From Dendrolimus kikuchii (Eukaryota > Arthropoda > Insecta > Lepidoptera > Lasiocampidae), in contig CM034403.1 in assembly GCA_019925095.2 (NCBI GenBank), forward strand, positions 5,337,690 to 5,401,689: 64,000 nt of DNA. The letters run 5' to 3'. Below are positions 33,696 to 44,129 of this stretch, one piece after another (positions within the stretch are counted from its first letter, which is position 1; the number at the start of each line of letters is the position of its first letter). The position numbers and the translations under genes are program-made. The notes beneath the pieces are model-generated. The model was not told where the DNA came from and ran no database searches. It saw only the letters and a list, made by a program, of their open reading frames with translations.

Positions 33696-34160
33696 CAGTG
33701 GCGTAACTTGCCTTAGACGGGCCCAGTATCAAAATGTGGTGGGGGGCCTAAAGGAAGGGTTAAGTTTTTTTTATAAAAGACACAAAAAGTGCTCGAATTG
33801 AATTAAAATAATTATACATTGATTATTAGTTATTACTTATAGTGAATGCTCCTAGGAGCTAAGTTAGGCAAACAATTCAAATGAAATATAAAAGTTTCTC
33901 GCCTTTTTTCGGCAAGCTTATTTATCAAATCATTTATAGCTGAAGACGATTTTAGTTTTTCTAGATTTTCTGCCTCTATAAAGACAAGTCTGATAGCCGT
34001 TCTTGTTGGCCCAGTAGTTATTCTAAAATATGTTATTAATCTATAAAAGATTGTGGATAACATTTAGGATGTTTTGCTTACACACTTTCGGGGCCCCTGT
34101 AGCCTGGGGGTATAGCCCCGTATCATTGATACGGTTGATACGGCGGTAGCTACGGCCCTA
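33696..34160. mobile_element. Probable hAT-like element remnant
   Basis: CAGTGGCGTAAC at the left and 'tacggccct' at the right resemble hAT ends. A 76-codon minus frame (33833-34063) with 'SSAINDLINKLAEKRRET' is at best a very decayed transposase piece. Confidence 0.3.
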
Positions 34161-34860
34161 TATTAGTACAGGACATATTGTCAAATTTGAGAGATCTAGG
34201 GAGAGTAACATTAACATTATAGATAGTTCATTAATTTCGTTCTCATTTGTAGCGATTTTCTAAAAATCTTGGTGATATGGTCAGAGGTAGGGGGATTTCA
34301 CCAGGATATACGGTTAATCGAAGAACGATACCAATGGAGATAGAACATTCAAATAATGGCAGACCACCGCTGGAATCTTTCTTCATATAAGAAAGCTAAT
34401 TTTGTACGGATTTACATTGTTTTTTTATAATAAAGTGTGTAAAAGCATAGTTTTTTATGAGAATTAAAAATATGCGTGCCACTCAAGAACTGGAGCTGTT
34501 ATAAAAACCTAGTGTTGATTTCATAAAACTTTGGAAAAAATTTCAGTGTTAACCAGTGTAAAAGAAATATCTTGCTCGACTTACGAATGCTTTCTTGCTG
34601 TCATTTAATATGTTAAACTCGTATAAAACCTCTATTTCGCCATTGCTGGCGAGATAGAGAAAAATTATAAATATATTTAAATCTAGAAGTTCATGTTTGG
34701 AACGGTGTGAAAAATGTGCTCTATAATAAATCAATTGTAAAAATCTGCAATGTAAATTTACCTAAAATATAATATTGTTGAATTTAAAATCCGGAGTTTC
34801 CTTGGAGTATCTGAAATACCACGGCACCTGGGTACCTAATAGCTTTTTCTCCATAATAAG
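34161..34860. other. No gene recognised
   Basis: AT-rich sequence. Nothing stands out. Confidence 0.35.
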
Positions 34861-35194
34861 TACAGTAGAGTCTCACTAAACCGGCACTATTAAAAACTAG
34901 GAGATGCTGGTTTATTGGAGAGTTCGGATTATTAGATTATGTAAAAAAAAATATATAAATAAAATAAAGCATGTTACAGTTTACTTGACATTTTAGCTAC
35001 ATTATTTTCAACTTGAAAACAACAGCTAAATATACAAGGTAAACTAACTGCTTTTGTAATAATTTCTGAGGTTATACTGATGCCGGTGTTGTGCAAAGCG
35101 CGAAACGAGAGTAGGGCCTGGTAAGAGTCGTGAGCGAAGGTTGCGTTGGAAGTACCGGTCTACTGAAGTGTCGGATTAATGAGTCTCTACTGTA
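34861..35194. mobile_element. TA-flanked pogo/Tc1-type MITE
   Basis: CAGTAGAGTCTCACTAA (34863) and the complement of CAGTAGAGACTCATTAA (to 35192) form the inverted ends, each next to TA. The 330-bp element has no transposase. Confidence 0.75.
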
Positions 35195-35782
35195 AAAATA
35201 AATTGCTACGCAACTATATTTTCTAACAGAATCTTTTAGTTTCGATCCAATATATTCAACTTCATTTAAGTATAAAATAAATAAAAGAATAAATAACGAT
35301 TTTTGTGCCATTAAGATCTTAGTTAACAAGCAATAGATAGGCGTGAAGACAATAACCTCGCTTCGCACCGCCCGAGATCAATAACCAAGCGCAGAGAGCC
35401 AACCGCGAGCCGGGCTGCGCCAGCGCAGCCAATTGTGGCCAGGCGCCATGGCCATTAGAACGGTGCATTTAAATTTTAAATAAATAAAAAAATTTATGTC
35501 AAGTTTTTTTAATTAAATTGAGTTGATTTCATAACCAATTTACTAATAAAACTTTAGCTAGAATATCCACTTTTTTATCTCTAAACTTCGATTAGTATAC
35601 AATAGTTAAGTCGTAACTTTTAATTATGTATCTTTTAGTCCTGGTGGGTTAGTAGCTAGTAGATTAGGTTACTCGGGTCTCGTGTCAATTATGGCTTCGA
35701 ATCCTGGAAGTAGCTGCAGCAATTTTTAATGCAATTTGGTTGGAACAATATTTTTTGATTCGTTTTTGAGATACTTAACATA
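35195..35782. other. No gene; possible tRNA-like SINE head at 35640-35700
   Basis: 35330-35450 is GC-richer without identity. 'ggttagtagctagtag' and 'ggcttcgaatcctgg' could be A- and B-box remnants of a tRNA-derived repeat, but no cloverleaf can be drawn. Confidence 0.25.
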
Positions 35783-35821
35783 GGCGTCAGTGCAGAACCT
35801 ACAAGGTCCTGCACTGACGCC
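35783..35821. other. 13-bp perfect GC-rich hairpin
   Basis: GGCGTCAGTGCAG (35783-35795) pairs with CTGCACTGACGCC (35809-35821). The 13-nt loop can itself add four more pairs (acct with aggt). It stands out from its AT-rich context. Confidence 0.85.
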
Positions 35822-36172
35822 GACGATATATTCTATTAATATTATTCGTTTAATGGCTAACAAAAACGGTGGACTTTTTTTATCTCTATAGAACCTTTTA
35901 TATTTCGTCAACTGTCTCTCGCGCACTTGCCTAATAGTTTTACTACATTACTAATAGTAAGTGGACTTTTATCATCTTACAAAACGCAGAATCCAACTGG
36001 ATTTTAATTTGGGCGTTGTAAATTATAAGGTAATTTCTATAAAGAGTGTGAAGTAATTAAAATTATTTTCCCATTAAAATAATAATCCATCTGAAAAACG
36101 AACGCGTATATGGAATCCCTGCCATCGCCCGAAAAAGCTTCAAGGAAGTTGGCGTTGTTACAAGCCGTGTTT
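35822..36172. other. No gene recognised
   Basis: AT-rich sequence up to the SINE pair. Confidence 0.35.
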
Positions 36173-36544
36173 ACCGTGCAGGAATGGAGAAATAATACAA
36201 TGTCCTGCGACCGGGCGGGCTGTCCTAAGATGCGACAAAACAACCCACAGCCCGATGGTAGAGTATTTGCCCATTTGGATGGCTACCATTCCTGGTCTAG
36301 AGTATGCCGCCATAACAACCTTGAGTTGTAAGCTTGAGTTACAAATGTCTATAGGCGACGGTAATCGCTGTATGACACCAAATGCGCTACCAATGTGTTG
36401 CCGCTCTTTGACTGGAACCTGGCCACTAATGCCGGAACACAACTTAAGGTGGTAGCCATCTGTGGCTGTGGGTTGTTTCGTCGACTCTTACGACAGGCCG
36501 CCTGGCCGCAGGACATTGTATTATTTCACCGTTCCTGCACGGGT
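36173..36544. mobile_element. Two SINE copies in inverted orientation, 5' ends outward
   Basis: A plus copy (36173-36368, with an internal deletion) meets a minus copy (36378-36544). Both outer arms carry 'aaataatacaatgtcctgc', whereas the copy at 38367 has 'aaagaatacaatctcctgc'. This implies that one arm was copied from the other. Confidence 0.7.
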
Positions 36545-37079
36545 AATGATATTTGAATGGCCGCTCTTTTAAATGCACATTATTTCAGAATTTATTGTGA
36601 AATGTCAATTACCCCATTCTGAGAGCTTAGTCATCATTTGTAGTGATTTCATCAATTGGTTTGTATTTACGCCTCCAAAGACGATATTCTTTCATTCTCA
36701 ACCAATGAAAGAAAGATAGTTTATATATTTTTATATTAAACATCTATCTACATTTTCAATACCTCCTTTTATGCCAGATGTATTTTTTACCAATAAAACG
36801 TAAACCAATAATTGAATTGTGATATATATCAAAGCTCAACTTTATCGGACCCTATTCCCAGTTTGAGCATTAAAAAAGTAATATCCTGAGGAAATTGCGA
36901 AATGAAAGTAAAAGGAATCTATACGACTTATGGCATGGTGTGTGGTTCCAATGCGCCTACGCACATCGAAGCGATTTACGATCGCCATTTTGTGTTAAAG
37001 TTCTTTAATGTTATATAAGCTTTGGCGCATGCAAGGACATAATTTTATTTACGTCTAAGACATGCTTGATTATGCTTTA
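36545..37079. other. No gene recognised
   Basis: AT-rich sequence. Nothing stands out. Confidence 0.35.
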
Positions 37080-37284
37080 CTAGCTGCCTCGAACCAACTA
37101 CGCTGGACGTCAATAAAAAAATAAAAAATATTTTCTTCACAATTACATGTAGCCTATATCACTCAGGAATAATATAGCTTGCTACTGGTGAAATAATTTT
37201 CAAAATCGGTTAAGTAGTTCAATAGATTACTTCCTACAAACATACTCACGAACTTTACATCTTTATAATATTAGTATAGATAGG
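37080..37284 (-). mobile_element. Helitron-like element
   Basis: ACTAGCTGCCTCGAACC at the left and 'ataatattagtatagat' at the right are the reversed termini. The 'aaaatcggttaagtagttca' block lies inside. Confidence 0.65.
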
Positions 37285-37724
37285 TATTATATATTTATTT
37301 ACAAACATGGTATACTACCGACCCCTAAGGAAATCGTAGAGTAGGCGTGACCCACAAAGAGGCTGCTTGTACGGCTCTCTCGACGGCGCCGCCTTGTCGC
37401 ACGCAATTATGCGAAATCTAGTTTTAAGAACGTATTATTTGTAAGATCACATTCTATTGCCTAACTTCAGCTAGTCATTATAAATTAGTTATTTTTCATA
37501 TTAAAGTCTCTATTAATTGTAAATTATTATTTTTTTGGACACTCCGGCTAGCGCCTCCGTATACACACACATATTATTTATTTGCAAACTAAGCAAGTTA
37601 CCCTCAAGTTAATTTAAGGGTAATAGATACCCCCGGATGGAGCGGGAGCGTGAGCATACGAGTTTGCTATGCTCTCGCCAAAATATTTTTTTTTAAATCA
37701 AGAATTACATTTTTATATAAAAAA
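37285..37724. other. No gene recognised
   Basis: Includes a short GC-richer patch near 37320-37400 with no recognisable frame. Confidence 0.35.
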
Positions 37725-37900
37725 TCTATACTAATATTATAAAGAGGAAAGATTTTTGTGACGAAATAACTGTAAAACTACTGGACCGATTTCAAAAATT
37801 CTTTCACCATTAGAACCCTGAATAATATAGCCTATTAATTACTAGAAATAATTAGGGAGCCCTACTAAAACAGTGTCATGAAATTGGGTTCCAGAAGTGT
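37725..37900 (+). mobile_element. Helitron-like element, 5' half
   Basis: It starts TCTATACTAATATTATAAAG and has 'ggaccgatttcaaaaattct'. The 3' end with CTAG is missing. Confidence 0.6.
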
Positions 37901-38366
37901 ATGATATGTAGTGTATTGATACATACACGTATATAAATACACAAATTTAATTCATATTATACTGATATAATATGAATCGAATATGTGTATTTATTACTAA
38001 AATATAAGTAAATAGTACTATAAGTTCGCGTATACAACCATCACCATTATCATCTCAAGTCATTTCTGGGGTTGTATGGAAGAGAACGTTTTTTAGCGAT
38101 AAGACCGCCTTTTGTGCATAATTAGGTATAATTTTAGTCTGTACGTTCATTTATTCTGCGTTAGTGTTAAAGATTTAGGCTGTGGCTGAGTGTGTCATAC
38201 ATATAACGCCTAGCCACATTAATGTACATACATACGTTATCTGTCAATATTTAACGTCATTAACATTGTCGCATCTCAAATAACATATTAAACCCATCGT
38301 CATATCTGTGTGAAATGGTCTGTTTAATACTAAGGCAGATGAAACCCCGTGCTATTCCGAAACTAT
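37901..38366. other. CR1 3' UTR fragment at 38075-38150; 12-bp hairpin at 37950
   Basis: 'ttttttagcgataagaccgc' matches the CR1 3' UTR in plus orientation. An AT-rich hairpin pairs 37950-37961 with 37966-37977. Confidence 0.5.
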
Positions 38367-38625
38367 CCGTGCAGGAACGGAGAAAGAATACAATCTCCTG
38401 CGGCCCGGTGGTCTGCCGTAAGAGGCGTCAAAATAAACCAGAGCCAGGTGGTAGGGTATATGCCCGTCTGGATGTCTTCCACCTTAAGTTGTGTTCCGGC
38501 CTTAGTGGACAGGTTCCAGTCACCCTTTAGAGAGCGGCAGCACATTGGTAGTACCTTTGGTGTTACTTATGTCCCATAGGCGACGTTAACCGTTTCCATC
38601 AGCTCAACTCGTGCAATAAAATGCT
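38367..38625 (+). mobile_element. SINE with LINE-derived 3' tail
   Basis: It begins 'ccgtgcaggaacggagaaag', retains most of the body with a short deletion around 38480, and ends 'gtgcaataaaatg'. The degenerate tail marks an older copy. Confidence 0.65.
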
Positions 38626-39128
38626 CTACCTGTAAGTAAATGCTGTCAATTTATAGGCATCCTCAAAAACGTGGTATTTCGCAAGTAACATAGCGAATTC
38701 CATTTCGAAAACCGCTTGAGCAAATAAAGTCATGCTTTTGTTTTGAATCAAATTCAAGTACTTAGTGTAAAAAGGACCAATTTTAAAGTTAAATATCAAC
38801 ATAAATATTTCTCTTCTTTTGAACTTTCTTTAAGTTTTGTAGCCTGTAGCCATTTTGGAAAAAAGCCAATCTATGCATTTGTTGTTATAAGACAGTCATT
38901 TCTCTCAGAAACTATCTGAGCCGCCTATGTATGAAATATAACAGGAAGGTAAAGTCTATATGGAGATAAAAAAATGGTATTATTATTTGACGGCTTACTG
39001 CAAGACAATTATAAGAAAACTGAAACTATAGACATTTAAAAATGTCCTTTAACAAAATTGGCTTAAATAAAACCCGTTGATTAGATTTTGAGATATATAT
39101 AAAAGAAAAAGACATACTGCGTCGACCT
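38626..39128. other. No gene recognised
   Basis: AT-rich up to the LINE's target duplication. Confidence 0.35.
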
Positions 39129-39144
39129 AAGAAGGGTCGACGCG

Positions 39145-40851
39145 ACCACAAAAGGCTGCGTCCAAGGTTCCATAGGGGGACCTATACTGTGGGACCTTCT
39201 GCTCGACCCCCTCCTAACAGGATTGGAGAGACGCGGAGATTATGTCCAGGCGTTCGCGGATGACGTCGTGATTCTCTTCGACGGAGACTCCGGTTGCGAC
39301 ATTGAGAGAAGAGCGAACGCGACGCTTGCATATGTTCAGGAATGGGGTGTCCGTAACAAGCTTAAATTTGCTCCGCAGAAAACGAAAGCTATGACTTTCA
39401 CGCACAAATTAAAATACGACACCCCAAGACTGAGCATGGGCGGTGTCAGCGTTGAGATGACTTCAGAGATTAAGATCCTAGGTTTGACGATTGACAACAA
39501 ACTAACATTTAACTCGCACATACGTGCGACATGCGCGAAAGTGTTAAAATTCTACGGGCAGTTGTCACGAACGGCAAAAGTCACCTGGGGTCTTAATCCT
39601 GAGGTCATCCGGATTATGTATACAGCGGTGCTGGAGCCAGTAGTCCTGTACGCAGCGAGCGTCTGGGCGCCTGCGGCTGCAAAGATGGGCGTGCGTAAGC
39701 AACTTAACACGATCCAACGGGGATTTGCACAAAAAATGTGTAAAGCATATAAGACCGTCTCCCTGAACTCCGCAATAGTTTTGGCTGGCCTACTCCCACT
39801 TGATCTTCGTGTAAAGGAGGTAGCTTCTTTGTACGAGGCCAAGAGGGGAGTATCCCAGCCAATTCTTGAGGACAGGGAGATGGAAATGCGAGTTGCTTAC
39901 GCAAGCACACCACACCCGGCCTCGCAAATCGAATTACAGTTTACCTGCCTGATGGACCAGGAGCAGATAGATGCGCAGCGCCAACAGGCGGTGCGCATTT
40001 TCACGGACGGCAGTTTAATAGAAGGCCAGGTCGGAGCCTCATTATCCTTTTGGGATAATGAAGCCGAGACCAAAAGCCGGAAAATTAAACTGGCGTCCTA
40101 CTGCACGGTCTATCAGGCAGAGATGCTGGCGATCCGTGAGGCTACGGTTTCGGTCTGCAGACGGTCAGAAAGAAGCTTTGGCATATACAGTGACTCCAGA
40201 TCGGCGTTGCAGGCGCTGTGCAACTGGAGCTCCGTCAATCCATTGGCAGCAGAATCGCGCGAAAATATTGTGACAGCGATGACAGCCGGCAAAGCTGTAC
40301 AACTGTTTTGGGTAAAGGCCCACGTTGACATACGAGAAAACGAGCGAGCGGACGAGTTGGCGAAAGTGGCTGCGCTTTCTTTGAAGGTGAAGCCACTTTA
40401 CGACAAGTGTCCGGTTTCCTTCGTCAAACGGCAGTTCCGAATGGGAACGGTTGGCGAATGGAACCGGAGATACTGCGAAGAGTCAACTGCGTCCGTTACG
40501 AAACTCTTTTTCCCGGATGTCACGCGGGCCCACAAGATTGTTAGGCAGGTCGGCCTCACCGGCCTGCACACCCAATTATTTACAGGGCACGGGGGATTCT
40601 CGGAGTACCTGAACCGGTTCGGGTGCAAAGAGAGTCCCTCGTGTATCTGCGACGATGACGTAGTCGAGGATGTGCCTCACATCCTGTTCTGGTGTCCTGA
40701 ATATTCTCGGGAGCGGCATGACCTGGAATGCAAATTAAATATGAAAATCAGCTACAAAAACATGCCAGAACTGATGTCTAAAAGTAAAGTTGAAAATTTT
40801 ATTGCATATTGTATAGTAATTATAAGTAGGGTAGTAAAAAGAAATAAGTAG
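39145..40851 (+). CDS. LINE ORF2 polyprotein, C-terminal part: reverse transcriptase, RNase H, zinc knuckle
   Basis: Translation is open from the truncation point (39144) to TAG at 40849-40851. It begins inside the palm with 'GCVQGSIGGPILWDLLLDP'. The catalytic FADD follows at 39253-39264, then the thumb region. Counting from the TTG at 39223, the RNase H fold has 'IFTDGS' (D262), 'QAEML' (E300), 'IYSDSRSA' (D324), 'VKAH' (H367) and 'NERADELA' (D377), so all four acidic residues are present. A knuckle with C474, C476, H486 and C491 comes last. The first palm aspartate motif and the endonuclease are missing, so this copy cannot move. TTG is not a real start. R1-clade assignment rests on RNase H plus the knuckle and on palm wording. 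Confidence 0.93.
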   Translation, partial: TTKGCVQGSIGGPILWDLLLDPLLTGLERRGDYVQAFADDVVILFDGDSGCDIERRANATLAYVQEWGVRNKLKFAPQKTKAMTFTHKLKYDTPRLSMGGVSVEMTSEIKILGLTIDNKLTFNSHIRATCAKVLKFYGQLSRTAKVTWGLNPEVIRIMYTAVLEPVVLYAASVWAPAAAKMGVRKQLNTIQRGFAQKMCKAYKTVSLNSAIVLAGLLPLDLRVKEVASLYEAKRGVSQPILEDREMEMRVAYASTPHPASQIELQFTCLMDQEQIDAQRQQAVRIFTDGSLIEGQVGASLSFWDNEAETKSRKIKLASYCTVYQAEMLAIREATVSVCRRSERSFGIYSDSRSALQALCNWSSVNPLAAESRENIVTAMTAGKAVQLFWVKAHVDIRENERADELAKVAALSLKVKPLYDKCPVSFVKRQFRMGTVGEWNRRYCEESTASVTKLFFPDVTRAHKIVRQVGLTGLHTQLFTGHGGFSEYLNRFGCKESPSCICDDDVVEDVPHILFWCPEYSRERHDLECKLNMKISYKNMPELMSKSKVENFIAYCIVIISRVVKRNK

Positions 40852-41190
40852 ATAAATAAGTTTACATTATTAATATATAAATTAGTATATAAGAAATAAT
40901 GTAAAAAATAAAAAGATAAAAAACCTAAAAACAATAAAAACAAAAATGTAGCATAAAATAGATAGTAATAAGGCAAAAGTGAATAATAGTAGAAGTAAAA
41001 TATGTAATAGATAAGGACCTAATGTACAATTTGATAGTAGAAATAAAGAAAATAAAATAAAAATAAAAAAATAAAAAAGAGAACAAAATAGAAACGCATA
41101 AAAAAGAAAATGCAGAAAACACAAAAAATATAAGATAAAATATATATATAAATAAAAGATAAATAAAATAAATAACAAAGATCAATAAAG
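40852..41190 (+). other. LINE 3' UTR, A-rich
   Basis: It is almost free of C on the plus strand, with repeated 'aaaataaaa' runs. Long minus-strand frames across it are composition artefacts. The 3' UTRs of the copies at 3695-4287 and 49611-50079 are similar. Confidence 0.7.
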
Positions 41191-41213
41191 CTGGACATAT
41201 CTTGCTCGTCCGG
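41191..41213 (+). other. LINE 3'-terminal hairpin, copy 2
   Basis: CTGGAC (41191-41196) pairs with GTCCGG (41208-41213), with an 11-nt loop. One position is G·U where copy 1 has a C-G pair. It lies 13 nt before the poly-A. Confidence 0.75.
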
Positions 41214-41221
41214 CAGAGGAG

Positions 41222-41256
<35 letters not shown>

Positions 41257-41266
41257 GGGTCGACGC

Positions 41267-41409
41267 AGTACTTGTCATACTTACAAGTATGAAGAGAGAG
41301 AGAGAGAGAAAGTAAGTCAGTGTTATGTAAAAACTAAAAATATATATAAAAAAACCATTACGTTTTTCTTTACTGCGAGAGTTCAATTTTTCTGGGAATG
41401 ATTTAAAAT
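41267..41409. repeat. Target flank with (AG)n microsatellite
   Basis: A run of AG dinucleotides lies at about 41292-41309 within AT-rich DNA. Confidence 0.6.
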
Positions 41410-41677
41410 GGCCAGAAAAAAACAATCGAATTCCAATGTGATTTTTTTACTGATCGATAGCAAATTTAATGTAATAAAATGTGTGATGTTCTATACGTCG
41501 GGAATTCTATGGGAATTTTCCCGGGAACGATTCGAAGATGTTCGGGTGCATAAAAAGTAGCTAATGCCGACACAGTTTTCATTTAAACGATAGTTTACAT
41601 TCTTTTTTAATTGCGGTAATACGTTGTGTTCCGGGAATTTCAAGTCAAGCGTGGATGAAGTCGCGGGCATATCCTAG
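41410..41677 (+). mobile_element. Helitron-like element (uninterrupted paralogue)
   Basis: It ends 'gaagtcgcgggcatatcctag' before T. It is collinear with the reverse complement of 49463-50300 and continuous ('gttcgggtgcataaaaag') at the point where that copy has a LINE. Confidence 0.7.
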
Positions 41678-42042
41678 TTTTTTTTAATATTCTTATAGGC
41701 CGAGGGAAGTGAATCCTTTTGTTTTTGCTCCAGGCCACCCGGGCGCTTCCTCCCTTTGTGAAGTTCGACGAATTTTTGGCTTCCTTACACCCCTTTAATA
41801 TTCATGTGTATGCAAAAAGTGAATGTGTACAGGTATTATTAAATGATTTAAATAGGTAGAGGAAGTATTCAATACATTTATAAAAATTAAGTATATTTTT
41901 TATTTACGTTTGTTCGCAAAAGTTGGAAATTTTGTTTCTGAACCTTTAATGATGCTTACTTGGATTCGGTACAGTTCTAAGGTAGCCACTTCAGATTGAA
42001 TAGTATTGCACCTTGAACTTCGAAGATATTCAACGTTACAAG
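41678..42042. other. No gene recognised
   Basis: AT-rich sequence with no identifiable frame. Confidence 0.35.
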
Positions 42043-42530
42043 CCGCAGGAGTTAATTTGAAACTTCGCTCGGATGACGTAAGCGCGAGGTCCTACGCTTT
42101 TTTTTTATTGGACTTGACTTTATGTTGTTGGTCTGAAGACCTTACAACTTTACCGGGGTTTTTGGGGCGAGTGCCTTTGCGAAGCGAAGGCGCTCGAGCC
42201 CGAGGGGCAACTTGCTCGAGGGAGCTCCCTAAGGAGTTTTACCTCGGCTGGATTGTTGCCATGAGAGGGGAATGAATTTAATGATGCCCACCATAGGGCG
42301 ACACAAAGCAATAATTGAGAACGGGCGACGGGTAATATAAAGCCCGAGGGGAAGGATCCCGGCGGGCCGGAATCGGTGGTTCGCGGCGGCCTACGCTATT
42401 TTACTGCCGTTTCGCAACGTGTTATGGCTGGGAGAGAAGAAACGGCGAAAGAAACTTCCCAGCAACACGTCTAGTCTATCCTATCTATGTCTCCTAGCGT
42501 CCCTCGCGGGGACGTGGAGAGATCTTGATT

Positions 42531-42551
42531 GGCGGCGTCTGAGACGCCGCC
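42531..42551. other. 9-bp perfect hairpin in the Jockey 3' UTR
   Basis: GGCGGCGTC (42531-42539), loop TGA, and GACGCCGCC (42543-42551). A second hairpin at 42171-42189 has an 8-pair stem with loop GAA. Either could be an RNA element of the LINE. Confidence 0.8.
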
Positions 42552-42581
42552 GTCTGTGTCTGTCTGTTGGTGCCTGCCAGC

Positions 42582-42941
42582 CTACCGTCCTAACCGCGGG
42601 CGGACTGATCCGGGCCGTTTCGTAATAATGTCAACCCTGTTCGTCAGGACGTTACGCGGTCGTCGCACAAGAGCCTTCCGACGAGGCTTATAATCGGACG
42701 CGGACACGACGAGCGGATTTCGATGGTGCGGCGCGAGATCGAAATACTTACGCGAGAGCGACGTAATGTAGTTTTTGATGGAGGGAAGTTCCAGATCGCG
42801 GTGGAGGTCGACGTTACGCATATAGAGGGGAGCACCGACGGCTCTGCGCATGAATTTATTCTGCACGATTTGCAGTTTATCTAAAAGGGCAGGCTTGGCA
42901 TGGCCGAATACCACACTCGCGTATGTTATGATCTGGCGGAG
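42582..42941 (-). CDS. Jockey-clade ORF2 C-terminal fragment
   Basis: The frame is open from the truncation point and reads 'LRQIITYASVVFGHA', 'LDKLQIVQNKFMRRAVGAP', 'NVDLHRDLELPSIKNYI' and 'LSRKYFDLAPHH', then a basic end and TAG at 42582-42584. This is the conserved segment after the reverse transcriptase in Jockey-type LINEs, which ends without RNase H. No internal stop is seen over 120 codons. The catalytic palm is absent, so the fragment is non-functional. Confidence 0.85.
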   Translation of the reverse strand, partial: LRQIITYASVVFGHAKPALLDKLQIVQNKFMRRAVGAPLYMRNVDLHRDLELPSIKNYITSLSRKYFDLAPHHRNPLVVSASDYKPRRKALVRRPRNVLTNRVDIITKRPGSVRPRLGR

Positions 42942-43032
42942 GGGTCCTGCGCGACGATGGCGAGAGTAGTAAAAAGGCGGGGGTCAGGAGGGGAGCGTGC
43001 ATTGCGCTCAGGTCTCAAGTTAACTCCTGCGG

Positions 43033-44129
43033 AAAATACTACTGAAAGACTTATATTATTTAAATATGTAGATTGTGTTTTCATTGGCGAGGCTTGTAGC
43101 AACGCAAACGTCTTTGAGTATTTTTTGGGCGATATCGGTCGTTTTTAAATAAATGCATTATTATTTTAATATGAATGAACTAAAGTAGTATTTAAACAAA
43201 ATAATATCTTTTCTTACATAAAGAAGTCAATATATTTTTGGTGTTTTGATAAATATCGAAGGAGTTAAATGGTTTCATCTCAATAATTTGGAGATGATTT
43301 GGTGATTTTTTTCCTTAACTTAAAATAACTATAGAAAAATTATGAAAAAACTTTATTCCGTCTTATAATCTGAAGATTTGCGTGTTTTTTTTTTGGTAAA
43401 TTATTGATGAATAAACTAAAAGTTGTTTTGTTTACATCCCACTTTCGATCTTTTGCAGCAACAGAGACCTTAAGGCCTTTGTTAACTTTAAACCCACTTG
43501 CTCCCCTCTTACCATTAATAAGAAATAGCAATTAATTTGTATGTTTCATTTTTAAAGTTCCCTAAAGAAACATGCATTCGTCATGTCTCACCGTTTGTCT
43601 TATATTCATTTTTCTTAGAAACTACTACTGGGTTTATATGGATGAAAGACAGACGAGATGTAGTCTATATAGCGCTATACTGATGTAGTACATCTAATCG
43701 AGACTTGTTTTTTTTGTTGTAAATATACATAGTCGTATGGTGAGTAAGGTATCATTACACTCACATCACTATGTAGCTAGCCGCAGCGCTGGTGAGGAAA
43801 TATGTGGCCATAGAAATCAGTTCTGCCTACATTTTTCTGACCTGCGACCAGCCTATGCATGCGTACGAGCGCTTAAGGAACTTGCATGATCGGAAGAGTG
43901 TTAGATTTAGCATAATTAAAATGTTTATAAACAAGGAACAAACAAACAACAACAAATCTAAAATTTATTTATAATGTGTCTTTTATTGTATTTTATTTTT
44001 GCCGTTTTTGCTCCAATGCTATTGACGTTGGTGCTATGTGATTATTAGCAATAACAAATCATAAAACATATCTTATAAGAAATGCATTAAACAACAAGTT
44101 ACAAAAAATCAAAAGTTCAAATAAAACGT
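43033..44129. other. No gene recognised
   Basis: AT-rich, including a 60-codon frame at 43792-43974 with no known domain. Confidence 0.35.

Larger units (their letters stand above)
39129..41266 (+). mobile_element. Young 5'-truncated R1-clade LINE with 15-bp target duplication
   Basis: 'aagaagggtcgacgc' at 39129-39143 and 41252-41266 flanks the insert perfectly. Inside are an uninterrupted ORF2 C-terminal half, an A-rich 3' UTR (40852-41190), the terminal hairpin and 27 A residues (41227-41253). The target is ordinary DNA and not rDNA, so this family is not restricted to the classic R1 site. An intact frame with perfect duplications indicates recent arrival. Confidence 0.92.
42088..42952 (-). 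mobile_element. 5'-truncated Jockey-clade LINE, 10-bp target duplication
   Basis: 'ggtcctacgc' (42088-42097) and 'ggtcctgcgc' (42943-42952) differ at one base and flank the insert. It has a 9-nt poly-T at the left, a GC-rich structured 3' UTR (hairpins at 42171-42189 and 42531-42551) and the coding end. Confidence 0.82.
42043..43032. mobile_element. MITE (second copy) split by a Jockey LINE
   Basis: The ends 42043-42063 and about 43012-43032 match the inverted ends of the MITE at 30818-30953. The interior matches too ('cgctcggatgacgtaagcgc', 'aaggcgggggtcaggagggg'), once the inserted LINE is ignored. Confidence 0.8.

Noticed and set aside
35640..35700. Functional tRNA gene
   Set aside because: Only box-like fragments are present; acceptor and anticodon stems cannot be formed.
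39223..39225. TTG as the start of the LINE protein
   Set aside because: Conserved palm residues continue upstream in frame to the truncation point at 39144.
40752..41425. Phe/Leu/Ile-rich minus-strand frames that look like membrane proteins
   Set aside because: They arise from translating the A-rich LINE 3' UTR and poly-A backwards. The same holds at 49646-50173 and 3655-3894.
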